From Paludibacterium sp. (GTDB lineage Bacteria; Pseudomonadota; Gammaproteobacteria; Burkholderiales; Chromobacteriaceae): DNA of 33,259 bases. The stretch spans positions 1 to 33,259 of the forward strand of contig NZ_JAFAND010000140.1 of assembly GCF_019232825.1 (NCBI RefSeq), written 5' to 3'. Position 1 is the first letter of the stretch; each line of letters opens with the position of its first letter. A model generated the notes under the pieces. The model worked only from the letters and a program-made list of their open reading frames with translations. It searched no databases and had not been told where the DNA came from. This document shows positions 1-8,701 of this stretch, piece by piece. Made by a program: the position numbers and the translations under genes.

Positions 1-1554
1 GCTTTCGGCGGTTTGCTTGGCCGCCGCGCTCGATTGCTCCGACATCTGCGCCGTGTGTTCGACCTGGACGGCGATGCTGTTGCTCGCGCCGCCTTGCTGC
101 TGGATGGCGGCCGAGATCTCGCTGATGTTTTGCGCCGCTTGGGCGGCATTGCCGCCGATCTGCTGAATGGCGTTGTTGGCCTCGTCGGCGCGGTCGACGC
201 TGGTGGCCACCAGCTGCTCGGCCGAGCCCATCTCGCCGGCGGTTTCCTTGGCGCGCGTCATCATGGTCTCGATGGTGGCGGAGATCTCCTGGGTCGAGCG
301 CGCGGTACGCTCGGCGAGTTTGCGCACCTCGTCGGCCACGACCGCGAAGCCGCGGCCTTGCTCGCCGGCGCGCGCCGCCTCGATGGCGGCGTTCAAGGCC
401 AGGAGATTGGTCTGGTCGGCGATGTCGCGGATCACGTTGATCACCGTGCCGACTTGGCCGCTGTCGGTTTCCAGCTGCTGGATGCGGTTGGCCGATTGCT
501 TGACCATGTTGGAGATGCGGTGGATGTCGTCGATGGTCTGGCGGATCACGGTCGAGCCGGAGTCGACCAGGTCCTTGGCGGACACGGCGCCGCCATGGGT
601 GACTTTCGCCTGTTCGGCCACGTGGTTGATGCTCACCGTCATTTGCTCGATGGTGGCGGCCATGCTGGACGAGGCCTCGCTCTGTGCCGAAGCGGCAGTC
701 GACACTTGACCGGCGGTCTCGGTCAATTGCCGCGAGGCGCTGCCGACTTCCTCGGCGATGCCGCGCAATGCCTGAAAGCTGTGCTGCAGCTTGTCGAGCA
801 GCTGGTTCAAGGCTTGCGCCGCTTGGCCGATTTCATCGTTGCGTTTGATCTCGACGCGGTGGCGGAAGTCCAACGATTCGCTGACCGCGACCAGGCCGCC
901 GCGCATCTGTTCCAGCCCGCCGCGGATGGTGCGGTAGAGCTGAGCCGCCATGAGGCCGGTGATCACGAAGGCGGCAACGATGCTGGCGAATGACAGCAGG
1001 CGCGATTGGCTATAGGCGGCTTGGTTTTGCCGGCCGACCTGAGTGGCTTGGTCGATGTTGAACTTGTAATGATCGTCCAGCACTTTATAGACCACGGCCG
1101 CTTGCGGCACCGCGACTTGGCGCAAGGTGACGTCGGCCTCCGCGTGATTGCCTGCCGCCATCAATGCCGCGACCTTGTCGACCGCAGCGTGATACGGCGT
1201 CATGGCGGCCTTGTCGGCGTCGAGTAATTGGCGGTCGGCGTCGTTGATAATGTAGTGGGCTTGATAGTCGCCGATGGCGGCGTCGAAGTCGGCTTCAGAC
1301 TTGGCGATGGCTTGTTTGGCGCCATCCAGTTGCGCCGGCGTCTGCGCCAGCATCAGGTCGCGCACGCCCAGACGCAGTCCGTTGAAACCGGCGCGGGCTC
1401 GGACCATGGCATCCAGACTGGGAAAGGTATTGGTAATTACGTACTGGAAGCGGTCTTGGGCTTGACCCAGTTGCCAGACGCCGTAGAAGCCGACCAATAG
1501 CACCGAAAGCAAGGCGACGGCAAGTGTTGTCATTAGTTTCTGGGTAATCGTCAT
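1..1554 (-). CDS. Methyl-accepting chemotaxis protein, 4HB sensor type (C-terminus outside window)
   Basis: This is an inner-membrane chemoreceptor that signals to CheA/CheW. From the ATG at 1554 the frame stays open for 518 codons to the window edge, so the C-terminus is missing. The sequence shows TM1 at about residues 8-29, a helical periplasmic domain at about 30-185 that fits a four-helix-bundle (4HB_MCP) sensor, TM2 at about 187-206, HAMP at about 208-262, and then the signalling domain. The signalling hairpin tip is present ([20 protein letters not shown], followed by [18 protein letters not shown]). A GGAG Shine-Dalgarno at 1563-1566 lies 8 nt before the ATG and fixes the start. The ligand cannot be deduced because 4HB domains are poorly conserved. 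It follows the EAL gene in the same direction after a 166-nt gap. Confidence 0.93.
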   Translation of the reverse strand, partial: MTITQKLMTTLAVALLSVLLVGFYGVWQLGQAQDRFQYVITNTFPSLDAMVRARAGFNGLRLGVRDLMLAQTPAQLDGAKQAIAKSEADFDAAIGDYQAHYIINDADRQLLDADKAAMTPYHAAVDKVAALMAAGNHAEADVTLRQVAVPQAAVVYKVLDDHYKFNIDQATQVGRQNQAAYSQSRLLSFASIVAAFVITGLMAAQLYRTIRGGLEQMRGGLVAVSESLDFRHRVEIKRNDEIGQAAQALNQLLDKLQHSFQALRGIAEEVGSASRQLTETAGQVSTAASAQSEASSSMAATIEQMTVSINHVAEQAKVTHGGAVSAKDLVDSGSTVIRQTIDDIHRISNMVKQSANRIQQLETDSGQVGTVINVIRDIADQTNLLALNAAIEAARAGEQGRGFAVVADEVRKLAERTARSTQEISATIETMMTRAKETAGEMGSAEQLVATSVDRADEANNAIQQIGGNAAQAAQNISEISAAIQQQGGASNSIAVQVEHTAQMSEQSSAAAKQTAES

Positions 1555-1720
1555 GGCTGCGTCTCCATCAGCAGGGCGGGAGAAGCGGACGACGCCCCAC
1601 GCGTTGCCCGGACCGCTCTCTTGATGCTTAGACGAGGGTCGGACATCCGTCCAGGGCTAAGATTTATTCTTTATGTATAAAGATGACAAATGGAAAGCTA
1701 TTTGGCGTAAATGGCGCGTA
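1555..1720 (-). promoter_or_regulatory. Intergenic gap with a small palindrome; possible promoter for the 4HB chemoreceptor
   Basis: This 166-nt spacer lies between the EAL gene and the chemoreceptor, both leftward. It is AT-rich around 1660-1710 and contains a perfect short palindrome at 1669-1682 (CTTTAT-GT-ATAAAG). A TTGTCA element lies on the minus strand at 1683-1688, but no convincing -10 box sits at the right distance. I infer a promoter region only from the AT-richness and position. Confidence 0.25.
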
Positions 1721-3928
1721 TCAGGGGACCATGTAGGGTGCCTCGGCCAGCAAAGCTTCCAGCGCGCGCGGCGGCAGTGGCTTGCTGAAGAAATAACCCT
1801 GCGCAATATCGCCGCCGATTTGCTTGAGGAAGGCCACCTGCTCGGCGCGCTCGACGCCCTCGCCGATGACTTGGGCGCCCATCGCGTGTCCAAGGGCGAC
1901 GATCATCTTGACCAGGTTGCTGCTTTGCGGGTCTTCCGGCACGCCGTCGAAGAATTGCCGGTCGATTTTCAGACGCACCGCCGGAAAGCGGCGCAAGTAA
2001 CTAAAGGAGGCGTAGCCGGTGCCGAAGTCGTCGATGGCGAGCGACACGCCCATGCGCTGCAGCGAGGAAAGGTTGAATTCCAATTCTGGCGCACTGTCGG
2101 CGGCAATGTTTTCGGTCAGTTCCAGCTCGATGGCGTCGGCGGGCAGGTGATGCCGCTTGAGCGCGGCGGCAACGATATGATGAAACCCCGGCGTTTCCAT
2201 CTGCCGCACCGATACGTTGACGGCGATGAATAGCGCCGGCGCATAACGGCGGCGCCATAGCGCGATCTGCGCGCAGGCTTCGTCCAGCACCCAGGCGCCG
2301 AGCGAGTTGATCAAGGCGTCGTCTTCTTCCGCCAGCGGAATGAACACGCCTGGCGGAACGTCGCCATGCTGCGGGTGGGACCAGCGCAGCAGCGCCTCCA
2401 TGCCGATGATGCGGCCGCTGCCGAGATCGACGAAGGGCTGGTAATTGAGCCGCAGCTGACCCAGGTCGAGCGCGTGGCGCAACGCCATCTGCAGCTGGCC
2501 TTGCTGGCGCCGCGCCTCGCTCAGGCCGCTATTGAACCGTACCCAGGCTTGCCGGCCTTGTCTGGCGGCTTGCTGCATCGCCGAGCCGGCCTGTTGCAGC
2601 AGTGTCTCGGCGTCGCCACCGTCGTCGGGAAACAGGCTGACGCCGATCTGGAAGCGCGGATGCAGCGTGAGTTCGTCGATCGTCAGCGGCTGCAACAGGT
2701 GATGCTGCAAGCGAGTGAGCCTGGCCGCGCGTTCCGTGTCGCTGTTGCTTTGCAACCAGAGCGCGAAGCGCGCTTCTCCCAGCCGCGCCACCATCTCTCC
2801 CGCCAGGATCTCGCCGTCCAAGCGGGCGGCAAGACCGGTGATCAGCCGCTCGCTCACACGTGGACCATAGGTTTCGGCCACTTGCGCCAGGTTGGCGAGC
2901 GTCAGCAGCACGCAGGCGCCCGGGTGCGATGCGGCGGTGACGGTGTCCAAATGCTGGCGCAGTTTGTGTCGGTTCGGCAGTCCGGTGGCGTGGTCGTGGT
3001 AGGACAGGCGCGAGAGTTCGCCCTCGGCGCGCTGCAAGCGGCGTGCCTGGCGGTTCAATAAGGCGCCGACGCCGATCAACGACAGGCAAAGAATGATGGC
3101 GCCCGGCAATAGCCGGATCAGCAACGCGTCGCCGGGCGGCGTAAAGTCCCAACTCAGCCAGGCGACCGGCCTGCCGTCGTGGTCGGTCACCGGCTGGCTC
3201 ATCCGCGCCGGGTTGGTTTCGGGCGCGAACAGCACCTGTGGATCGCGGATCAGATAACTGGTCGACAGGCTATGCAGCAGCGGCGCGTCCAGGTCGCGGG
3301 CGAACAGCAATAGCTTGGCATGTTGCGGCGGAATCTCGCCCTGTTCGCTTTCCACCGGTTGGATGGCGGTGAAATACAGCCGCGGGGAACGGTCGTGTTT
3401 GCCAAGTGTTTCGCGCAGTGCCAGGGCGGAGAATCTGGCTTTTTGGTGGGGCGCGCGCATGGCGGCATCGATCCAGCGCCAGTCCTCATCGGATAGGGGC
3501 AGCGCGTGCGACGGATCGGCCAGCACTTGGCCGAATTTGATTGCATACACGACCTTGCGCTCGGCGGGATCGAGCAAGAGCGCGATATCGACGTCCAGGT
3601 TGGTATAGATCGACGGGGTCAGGTTTTGCGACAGCCAGCGGTAGTCAGGATGGGTGCGGCTGACGCTGTCCTTGAACTCATTCCATACCGCATAGTCGCT
3701 CAGCGTTTTGCCTAGCGCGTCGGCCTGTTCGCGCAGGCCGGCGGCGACTTGATGCTGCAGCAGCATGCGGAATTCACGGTTTTCGTGCGCGGCGGAATTG
3801 GCCAATAGCCCGCCCACGCCGAACACGCCAATCAGCAGCAAGGCGGTGAGCAGCGCGGTCTGGTTCACCAGAAACCTGTGCCAGCTACTTCTGACCCAGG
3901 CCTTACATGATGCGAAGTGCTGATTCAT
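1721..3928 (-). CDS. CHASE4-GGDEF-EAL membrane protein, probable c-di-GMP phosphodiesterase
   Basis: The protein has 735 residues. TM1 is at about 24-44 and is followed by a periplasmic domain at about 45-265 with a CHASE4-like DYAVWNEF motif at 78-85. TM2 is at about 270-292. The GGDEF domain (about 305-465) is degenerate, reading GEARF at 384-388 where GGDEF is expected, so diguanylate cyclase activity is unlikely. The EAL domain (about 480-730) is intact: EALLRW at 511-516, NVSVRQ, ELTEN, DDFGTG at 633-638, Lys654 and the terminal Glu of GEGVE. I infer hydrolysis of c-di-GMP to pGpG, perhaps tuned by the dead GGDEF domain. No clear Shine-Dalgarno precedes the ATG at 3928. The gene lies between two chemoreceptor genes, which suits control of motility versus attachment. 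Confidence 0.93.
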   Translation of the reverse strand: MNQHFASCKAWVRSSWHRFLVNQTALLTALLLIGVFGVGGLLANSAAHENREFRMLLQHQVAAGLREQADALGKTLSDYAVWNEFKDSVSRTHPDYRWLSQNLTPSIYTNLDVDIALLLDPAERKVVYAIKFGQVLADPSHALPLSDEDWRWIDAAMRAPHQKARFSALALRETLGKHDRSPRLYFTAIQPVESEQGEIPPQHAKLLLFARDLDAPLLHSLSTSYLIRDPQVLFAPETNPARMSQPVTDHDGRPVAWLSWDFTPPGDALLIRLLPGAIILCLSLIGVGALLNRQARRLQRAEGELSRLSYHDHATGLPNRHKLRQHLDTVTAASHPGACVLLTLANLAQVAETYGPRVSERLITGLAARLDGEILAGEMVARLGEARFALWLQSNSDTERAARLTRLQHHLLQPLTIDELTLHPRFQIGVSLFPDDGGDAETLLQQAGSAMQQAARQGRQAWVRFNSGLSEARRQQGQLQMALRHALDLGQLRLNYQPFVDLGSGRIIGMEALLRWSHPQHGDVPPGVFIPLAEEDDALINSLGAWVLDEACAQIALWRRRYAPALFIAVNVSVRQMETPGFHHIVAAALKRHHLPADAIELELTENIAADSAPELEFNLSSLQRMGVSLAIDDFGTGYASFSYLRRFPAVRLKIDRQFFDGVPEDPQSSNLVKMIVALGHAMGAQVIGEGVERAEQVAFLKQIGGDIAQGYFFSKPLPPRALEALLAEAPYMVP

Positions 3929-3973
3929 GTTTGCAGGGTACGGGATCGGCCGGGAAAAATCGACTTTTCCTTA

Positions 3974-3997
3974 GGCCCGGCGCGCCATCGCCGGGCC
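3974..3997 (-). terminator. GC-rich hairpin after the dCache chemoreceptor gene
   Basis: A 9-bp perfect stem (GGCCCGGCG / CGCCGGGCC) with a 6-nt loop lies just downstream of the chemoreceptor stop codon. No clean U-run follows directly on the minus strand, but a second short hairpin (GGAAAA/TTTTCC, 3953-3970) follows within a few bases. A transcription terminator is likely but not proven. Confidence 0.5.
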
Positions 3998-4010
3998 GGA
4001 TGCCGAGACG

Positions 4011-5894
4011 TTATAGCTTGAAGTGGCTGAATTTGGCGTGCAGCCCCTCGACGCTGCTGTTGAGTTCACCCACCACCGCGGCGGCATGTTGCAGTAGCGA
4101 ATCGGAATTCTGCATGCGCCCGGTGATCTTTTCCGCGCTTTGCGCCATGGCCGTGGTGGCGGCCAGCTGCTCGCGGGTCGATAGCGCGATTTCGTCCATC
4201 TTGTTCATGACGGCGTCCATGTTTTCGCGGATGGAGCTGATCTTCTGCGCGGTGTTGTCCGATGCGTCGGCGCCGGAGCGCACGCTGTGCAACGTGTCCT
4301 CCATGTCGGTGACCGCGGCGTCGACCTCGTGATGGATGCCTTCGATCATGCCGGTGATCTGTACGGTCGCTTGTGCCGTACGCTCGGCGAGCTTGCGCAC
4401 CTCGTCGGCCACGACGGCGAAGCCGCGTCCTTGTTCGCCGGCCCGTGCCGCTTCGATCGCCGCGTTCAGCGCCAGCAAGTTGGTCTGGTCGGCGATGTCC
4501 TTGATGACATTGATGATGCCGCTGATCTCCTGCGACCGTTCGCTCAAGCGGTCGAGCAGCGACGACAGTTCCTCGACGTCGTGCGCGGAGCTGGCCACTT
4601 CGCGGGCGACGTCCTTGACCGTTTCGCTCGACTCGGAGGACAGCGTGCCGGTGTCCTTGACCAGCCCATTGGCGTCGTTGGTGTTGTCGGCGATGTGCGA
4701 GATGCTGACGGTGATTTCCTCGATGGCGGCGGCGTTTTCCGAAACCAGGGCCGACAGCGATTGCGAGTCGGTGGCGACGTCCGACAACATGCCGGTGACG
4801 CGCTGCATGCCGGTCGCCAATTGATCGGCTTCTTGCCGCACTTCTTGGAACATGGTGCGCAGCGTGCCTTGGAAGCGGTTGAAGGCGCGGGCGGTACGGG
4901 CGATTTCATCCTCGCCGGTCAGTTCGATCTGGCGCGTCAGGTCGCCGCCGCCCTGGGCGATCTCGTTCATCATGTCATGCACCCGCTTGAGGCCGGAGAG
5001 CATGCGATTGATGCGCAGACTGGCGAACGGCAGGATCAGCACCAGTAAGATCACGAAGGTCAATATCGCGCGCCATAGCAAGCCCGACAGCGGCGCCAGC
5101 GCGGTGCCCTTGTCGATCACCAACACCAGATACATGCCGGCGTCGGGGATCTCCTGCGCATAGACGAAACTGGTCACGCCATTGACGCTGGCCTCTTGCA
5201 ATTTGCCGCTGCCGGCGAGCCCGGCGAGCGCAGCGGCGCTGAAGGCCGGCGACAGATCGCTGGCCGGCTTGGTCACGCGGTCGGCGTCCTTGTGCACCAG
5301 CACCGAACCGTCCTTGCCGACCAGCAACGCGTAGCCGTTACCCGGTAAGTCGATGCTCAATACGCTCTTGACGATGTCGTCGAGCAGCACGTCGGTGCCG
5401 AACACGCCGATGAAGGCGCCGTTCTTATGGACCGGGGCGACGAAAGAGATCACCAGCTTGTGCGTCGACATGTCGACATAGGGCGGGGTCATCACCGTGC
5501 CGGCGGCGTTGACGCTGTCTTTGTACCACGGCCGTCCGGTCGGGTCGTAACCGGCCGGCAGCGCCATGTCGTGGTCGGTCAGCATGCGCTTATCGGCCAT
5601 GCCGATGTAGGCCGCCGCGAATTGGCCGGACTGCGCGGTCTGCACCAGCGCCGGATGCGGGTCGGGCGCCGCCGCCACCGCCGCCGCGCCCGCGGTGGAA
5701 ATCGCTTTGCGCACGGCGATCCAGTTTTGAATCAGTTTTGTACTGTCCCCCGCTGCGCCGGTAATGCTGGTCGTCAGTTGGACATCGATCAGATTGCTGC
5801 GCATTTGTAGATAACTGCCGATCGTTAGCGCCAACGCGATCAGCGTGCCCAGCAGCACAACGAATACGATCAGTCTTGCTCTGATGGTCTTCAT
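4011..5894 (-). CDS. Methyl-accepting chemotaxis protein with dCache domain, amino-acid sensor type
   Basis: This is a 627-residue chemoreceptor. TM1 is at about 7-29, the periplasmic double-Cache domain at about 35-270, TM2 at about 272-296, HAMP at about 297-350, and the rest is the cytoplasmic signalling hairpin with the usual tip motif. The distal ligand pocket shows Tyr116, Arg121, Trp123, Tyr124, Tyr139 and Asp168. This matches the dCache_1AA amino-acid-binding pattern, and as I recall the numbers its spacing equals that of Pseudomonas PctA (121/126/128/129/144/173). I therefore infer taxis to free amino acids. No C-terminal CheR-tethering pentapeptide is seen; the protein ends KFSHFKL. 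An AAGGA Shine-Dalgarno 8 nt upstream supports the ATG at 5894. Confidence 0.95.
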   Translation of the reverse strand: MKTIRARLIVFVVLLGTLIALALTIGSYLQMRSNLIDVQLTTSITGAAGDSTKLIQNWIAVRKAISTAGAAAVAAAPDPHPALVQTAQSGQFAAAYIGMADKRMLTDHDMALPAGYDPTGRPWYKDSVNAAGTVMTPPYVDMSTHKLVISFVAPVHKNGAFIGVFGTDVLLDDIVKSVLSIDLPGNGYALLVGKDGSVLVHKDADRVTKPASDLSPAFSAAALAGLAGSGKLQEASVNGVTSFVYAQEIPDAGMYLVLVIDKGTALAPLSGLLWRAILTFVILLVLILPFASLRINRMLSGLKRVHDMMNEIAQGGGDLTRQIELTGEDEIARTARAFNRFQGTLRTMFQEVRQEADQLATGMQRVTGMLSDVATDSQSLSALVSENAAAIEEITVSISHIADNTNDANGLVKDTGTLSSESSETVKDVAREVASSAHDVEELSSLLDRLSERSQEISGIINVIKDIADQTNLLALNAAIEAARAGEQGRGFAVVADEVRKLAERTAQATVQITGMIEGIHHEVDAAVTDMEDTLHSVRSGADASDNTAQKISSIRENMDAVMNKMDEIALSTREQLAATTAMAQSAEKITGRMQNSDSLLQHAAAVVGELNSSVEGLHAKFSHFKL

Positions 5895-6250
5895 TCTCTA
5901 AGTCCTTTATTTGTATATTATTTTTGTAGTTATTTGTCATGGTTGATTAAGTGTTCCCGCTTGAATGTCGCGAAACGAAAGGCCATATCCCTCCTTGAAA
6001 TCGTTGGCTATAATAAAAGCTTGGCTTTTGGGTAAATATCTTTTTAAAACAATGTGTTACATCTTGTCTTAATCTAGCAATCCGCCTGCTTCAATAGCAA
6101 CGCAAAATTGCGGGGATATTTGATTCAAGTCGTGTTTCCTGGGTTATTTGCCAGGGGGGCGGGTATTTCATCAAGAAAATTGCGATGGGCCGTGCATTGC
6201 GGTGCGAACGCGCGCCAGCCGGCGCGCGAGGCGAGTTTGATCGGAGGCGC
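5895..6250. other. 356-nt AT-rich intergenic region upstream of the dCache chemoreceptor
   Basis: This stretch is clearly richer in A and T than its flanks and holds the promoter side of the chemoreceptor and the 3' side of the lactate dehydrogenase gene. On the minus strand it has a possible -35/-10 pair (ATGACA, 17 nt, TATACA) at 5912-5940. That pair lies so close to the ATG that the transcript would start at the Shine-Dalgarno, so another start farther upstream is more likely. It also has an AAGGAGG directly before a possible 18-codon leader frame (ATG at 5981), and a small hairpin around the AAGCTT at 6018-6023. A 8-bp GC hairpin at 6209-6228 lies after lldD. No RNA gene is recognised. 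Confidence 0.4.
6209..6228 (-). terminator. Possible weak terminator hairpin after lldD
   Basis: An 8-bp stem (CGCGCGCC / GGCGCGCG) with a 4-nt loop lies about 20 nt beyond the lldD stop on the minus strand. Only two T residues follow, so intrinsic termination would be weak or Rho-assisted. Confidence 0.3.
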
Positions 6251-7396
6251 TTAGCGGGGCGCTTGCCACAGGGCCTGGGGGCCGATCTGATCGATGTGGG
6301 TGAGGCCGCAGAGCGCCATGGTGGTATCCAATTCCTTGTGGAGGATCTCCAGGCACCGCTTGACGCCGGCTTCGCCTTGCGCGCCCAGGCCGTAAAGGAA
6401 GCTGCGGCCGATCAGCGTGCCGCGCGCGCCCAGCGCCAGCGCTTTGAGCACGTCCTGACCGCTGCGTATGCCGCCGTCCATCCACACTTCGATACGCTCT
6501 CCCACCGCGTCGACGATCGCCGGCAGCGCGGCGATCGACGAGGGCGCGCCATCCAGCTGCCGGCCGCCATGGTTGGACACCACCAAGGCGTCGGCGCCGC
6601 TGTCCGCGGCAAGGCGGGCGTCGTCGGGATCGAGTATGCCTTTGAGGATCAGCTTGCCGCCCCACTGCCGCTGGACCCACTCGATGTCGCGCCAGTTGAG
6701 CGACAGATCGAACTGTTCCGCGGTCCAGACGCTCAGCGAGCGCAAGTCGGTGACGTTCTTGGCATGGCCGACGATGTTGCCGAAGCTGCGATGCCGCGTG
6801 CCCAGCATGCCGAGGCACCAGCGCGGACGCGTGGCCAAGTGCAGCAGATTGGGCAACGTCAGCCGCGGCGGCGTCGTCAGGCCGTTTTTGATGTCTTTGT
6901 GACGCTGGCCGAGCATCTGCAAGTCGAGCGTCAGCATCAACGCGCTGCAGCCGGCGTCTTTGGCGCGCCGGATCAGGTCGGCCATGAAATCGCGGTCGCG
7001 CATCATATACAACTGGAACCAAAACGGCTGGCCCGTGGCGGCGGCGACGTCCTCGATCGAGCACACGCTCATGGTCGACAGCGTGAACGGCACTCCCATG
7101 GCCGCCGCGGCCCGCGCCGCCAGGATTTCGCCATCGGCGTGCTGCATGCCGGTGAGGCCGGTGGGCGCGAGCGCCAGCGGCATCGCCACTGCTTGGCCGA
7201 TCATTTCCGTCGCGGTGCTGCGCCGGGTCAGATCGACCGCCACGCGTTGGCGCAGCCGGATGGCTTGCAGGTCGCGCTCGTTGGCGCGATAGGTGGACTC
7301 GGTCCACGAACCGCTGTCGGCATAATCGTAGAACATGCGCGGCACGCGCCGTTGCGCCAGGCGGCGCAGATCTTCGATACAAGTGATGACAGGCAT
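6251..7396 (-). CDS. lldD: FMN-dependent L-lactate dehydrogenase (alpha-hydroxy-acid oxidase family)
   Basis: The product (381 residues) oxidises L-lactate, or a related 2-hydroxy acid, to the 2-oxo acid using FMN and passes electrons to the quinone pool at the inner membrane. The family signature SNHGGRQLD contains the catalytic base His276 and substrate-binding Arg279. Lys252 sits in the FMN-binding KGI motif, and the N-terminal FYDYADSGSW segment is typical of bacterial LldD. The length matches the family. The start at 7396 has no visible Shine-Dalgarno, although the N-terminus aligns well with known LldD proteins. It follows the TetR gene after 75 nt and could be its regulatory target. 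The exact substrate (lactate, glycolate or mandelate) is inferred. Confidence 0.93.
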   Translation of the reverse strand: MPVITCIEDLRRLAQRRVPRMFYDYADSGSWTESTYRANERDLQAIRLRQRVAVDLTRRSTATEMIGQAVAMPLALAPTGLTGMQHADGEILAARAAAAMGVPFTLSTMSVCSIEDVAAATGQPFWFQLYMMRDRDFMADLIRRAKDAGCSALMLTLDLQMLGQRHKDIKNGLTTPPRLTLPNLLHLATRPRWCLGMLGTRHRSFGNIVGHAKNVTDLRSLSVWTAEQFDLSLNWRDIEWVQRQWGGKLILKGILDPDDARLAADSGADALVVSNHGGRQLDGAPSSIAALPAIVDAVGERIEVWMDGGIRSGQDVLKALALGARGTLIGRSFLYGLGAQGEAGVKRCLEILHKELDTTMALCGLTHIDQIGPQALWQAPR

Positions 7397-7471
7397 GATG
7401 GGGTGTTTGAATGTGATCTATTTGGCATAAACCGTACACCCATTGCGCCCGTGGAACAACCCTTGTTACCG

Positions 7472-8017
7472 TCAGCCGGCCAATGCGTTCAACCAAGCCG
7501 TGCAGGCGCCGAGCGCCGGCTCGACCGGCTGTACCCGGCCCAAGGCAATGATGCCCTCATACAGCGCCAGCACCGCCGGCGCGATGGCGCCGTTCAGGCC
7601 TTCCTCCGTCAATATCCGGGCGAATAGCTGGGCAATCCATGCGTTGTGCCGCTGGGCCAGCGCGACGATCGCCGGGTTGCGGCTGAAAAACTCGGCGGCG
7701 GCATTATTGAACAGGCAGCCGTTGAAGCCAGGCGCTTGGCACTCGTTTCTCAGATCGTCGAAGATCGCCGCCAGCCGGGCCGCGCCGCGGCCACGGCCGG
7801 CGTCCGCCAGTTTGTCCAGTTGCCGCCGGGCCCGTTCGGCCGCCCGTTCCAGTACCGCCAGAATCAAATCGTCCTTGGTTTTGAAGTGATGGTAGAGCGT
7901 CGTCTTGGCAATGCCGGAGGCGGCTTGAATCGCATCCACACCGGTGGCGTGAAAGCCGTCGCGGTAAAACAGCGCCTCAGCCACGTCGAGCAGGGCGTCG
8001 CGTTTGGCGGCGCTCAC
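7472..8017 (-). CDS. TetR/AcrR-family transcriptional regulator
   Basis: This is a 181-residue one-component repressor. The N-terminal helix-turn-helix (about residues 8-54) contains GIAKTTLYHHFKTKDDL. The C-terminal ligand domain has the NGCLFNNAAAEF segment seen in the YxaF/LmrA-like TetR group. I chose the GTG at 8017 because it overlaps the stop of the upstream AhpD-like gene (GTGA overlap), which implies translational coupling, and because the HTH then starts at the usual position; a longer in-frame reading would only add unrelated sequence. Two palindromes upstream of the operon (8575-8588 and 8615-8628) have the form expected of its operators, so autoregulation is likely. Confidence 0.92.
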   Translation of the reverse strand: MSAAKRDALLDVAEALFYRDGFHATGVDAIQAASGIAKTTLYHHFKTKDDLILAVLERAAERARRQLDKLADAGRGRGAARLAAIFDDLRNECQAPGFNGCLFNNAAAEFFSRNPAIVALAQRHNAWIAQLFARILTEEGLNGAIAPAVLALYEGIIALGRVQPVEPALGACTAWLNALAG

Positions 8018-8553
8018 TGCAGCGGCACGCGCGGGAAATCGATCTTGGGCTCGACGAGGTTGTTGAGCCAATTGCTGAAGCTGTTGATGCCGACCCAGGC
8101 GCAGATCTGTACCAGCAGCGCCTCGCCGAGCCCCGCCTGCCGGTAGGCGCGCCAGGTGCCGGCGGACAGACGGCCGCGCTGCTGCAGAATTTCCAGCGCC
8201 ACATCCAGGATCAACTGATCGGTGGCGTCGTCGCATTGGCCTTGCTGAATCGCCAGGCACGCTGCCTTGTCGAGCCCGGCTTGGCCGGCGCTGAACGTAT
8301 GGCCGCTGACGCAGTAGTGGCAGCCGTTGGCGTTGGCCACCGCGAGCGAAATCATTTCACGCTGCTTCACCGTCAGCAGGCAGCGGTCTTCGATGGCCTG
8401 TTCGAATGCCAGGTAGCCGTTGAGCGTGGCGCCGTCGATGGCAAGCCCGGCGTAGAAATTGGGAATGGCGCCATAGCGGTTTTTCAGTTCCTGCAAGACC
8501 GGCTTGGCGAGATCGTCGGCGGTTTCCAGCGTGCGCAAAGACAAGGGGGGCAT
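8014..8553 (-). CDS. AhpD-like / carboxymuconolactone decarboxylase-family peroxidase
   Basis: The 179-residue product belongs to the AhpD-like superfamily. The active-site signature is present: Glu66, Cys78-x2-Cys81 and His85 within NGCHYCVSGH. Such proteins use the CxxC pair for thiol-based reduction of peroxides or similar electrophiles, and the physiological reductant is unknown here. The ATG at 8553 has a GGAG Shine-Dalgarno 6 nt upstream; a TTG at 8565 is in frame but lies before that Shine-Dalgarno. The gene is first in an operon with the TetR regulator. This suggests induction by the compound the repressor senses, for example an electrophile or oxidant. Confidence 0.9.
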   Translation of the reverse strand: MPPLSLRTLETADDLAKPVLQELKNRYGAIPNFYAGLAIDGATLNGYLAFEQAIEDRCLLTVKQREMISLAVANANGCHYCVSGHTFSAGQAGLDKAACLAIQQGQCDDATDQLILDVALEILQQRGRLSAGTWRAYRQAGLGEALLVQICAWVGINSFSNWLNNLVEPKIDFPRVPLQ

Positions 8554-8574
8554 CCGGGGCTCCAAAGATAAATG

Positions 8575-8588
8575 CTACAGATCGGTAG
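8575..8588. promoter_or_regulatory. Putative TetR operator, copy 1
   Basis: CTACAGATCGGTAG is a 14-bp palindrome of the form CTAC-N-GATC-N-GTAG, with mismatches only at the two N positions. It lies 21 nt upstream of the AhpD-like start codon, a position that would block transcription or early elongation. An identical core occurs exactly 40 bp away. The assignment to the neighbouring TetR is inference from proximity and motif style. Confidence 0.6.
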
Positions 8589-8614
8589 TGTGCGCGCCTT
8601 GGCGGGTGAAAACA

Positions 8615-8628
8615 ATACAGATCAGTAG
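8615..8628. promoter_or_regulatory. Putative TetR operator, copy 2
   Basis: ATACAGATCAGTAG repeats the core TAC-N-GATC-N-GTA of copy 1 and is flanked by ACAA and TTGT, which lengthen the dyad. The 40-bp spacing is close to four helical turns, so both sites face the same side of DNA. The site lies in the AhpD/AraC divergent gap and might influence both directions. Confidence 0.6.
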
Positions 8629-8701
8629 TTGTTGTGGCTTGCCAAACTAAATGGGTTATGAACGATAATGAGAACCATCCTGGCTGACGGGAGGCGCGGC
8701 G

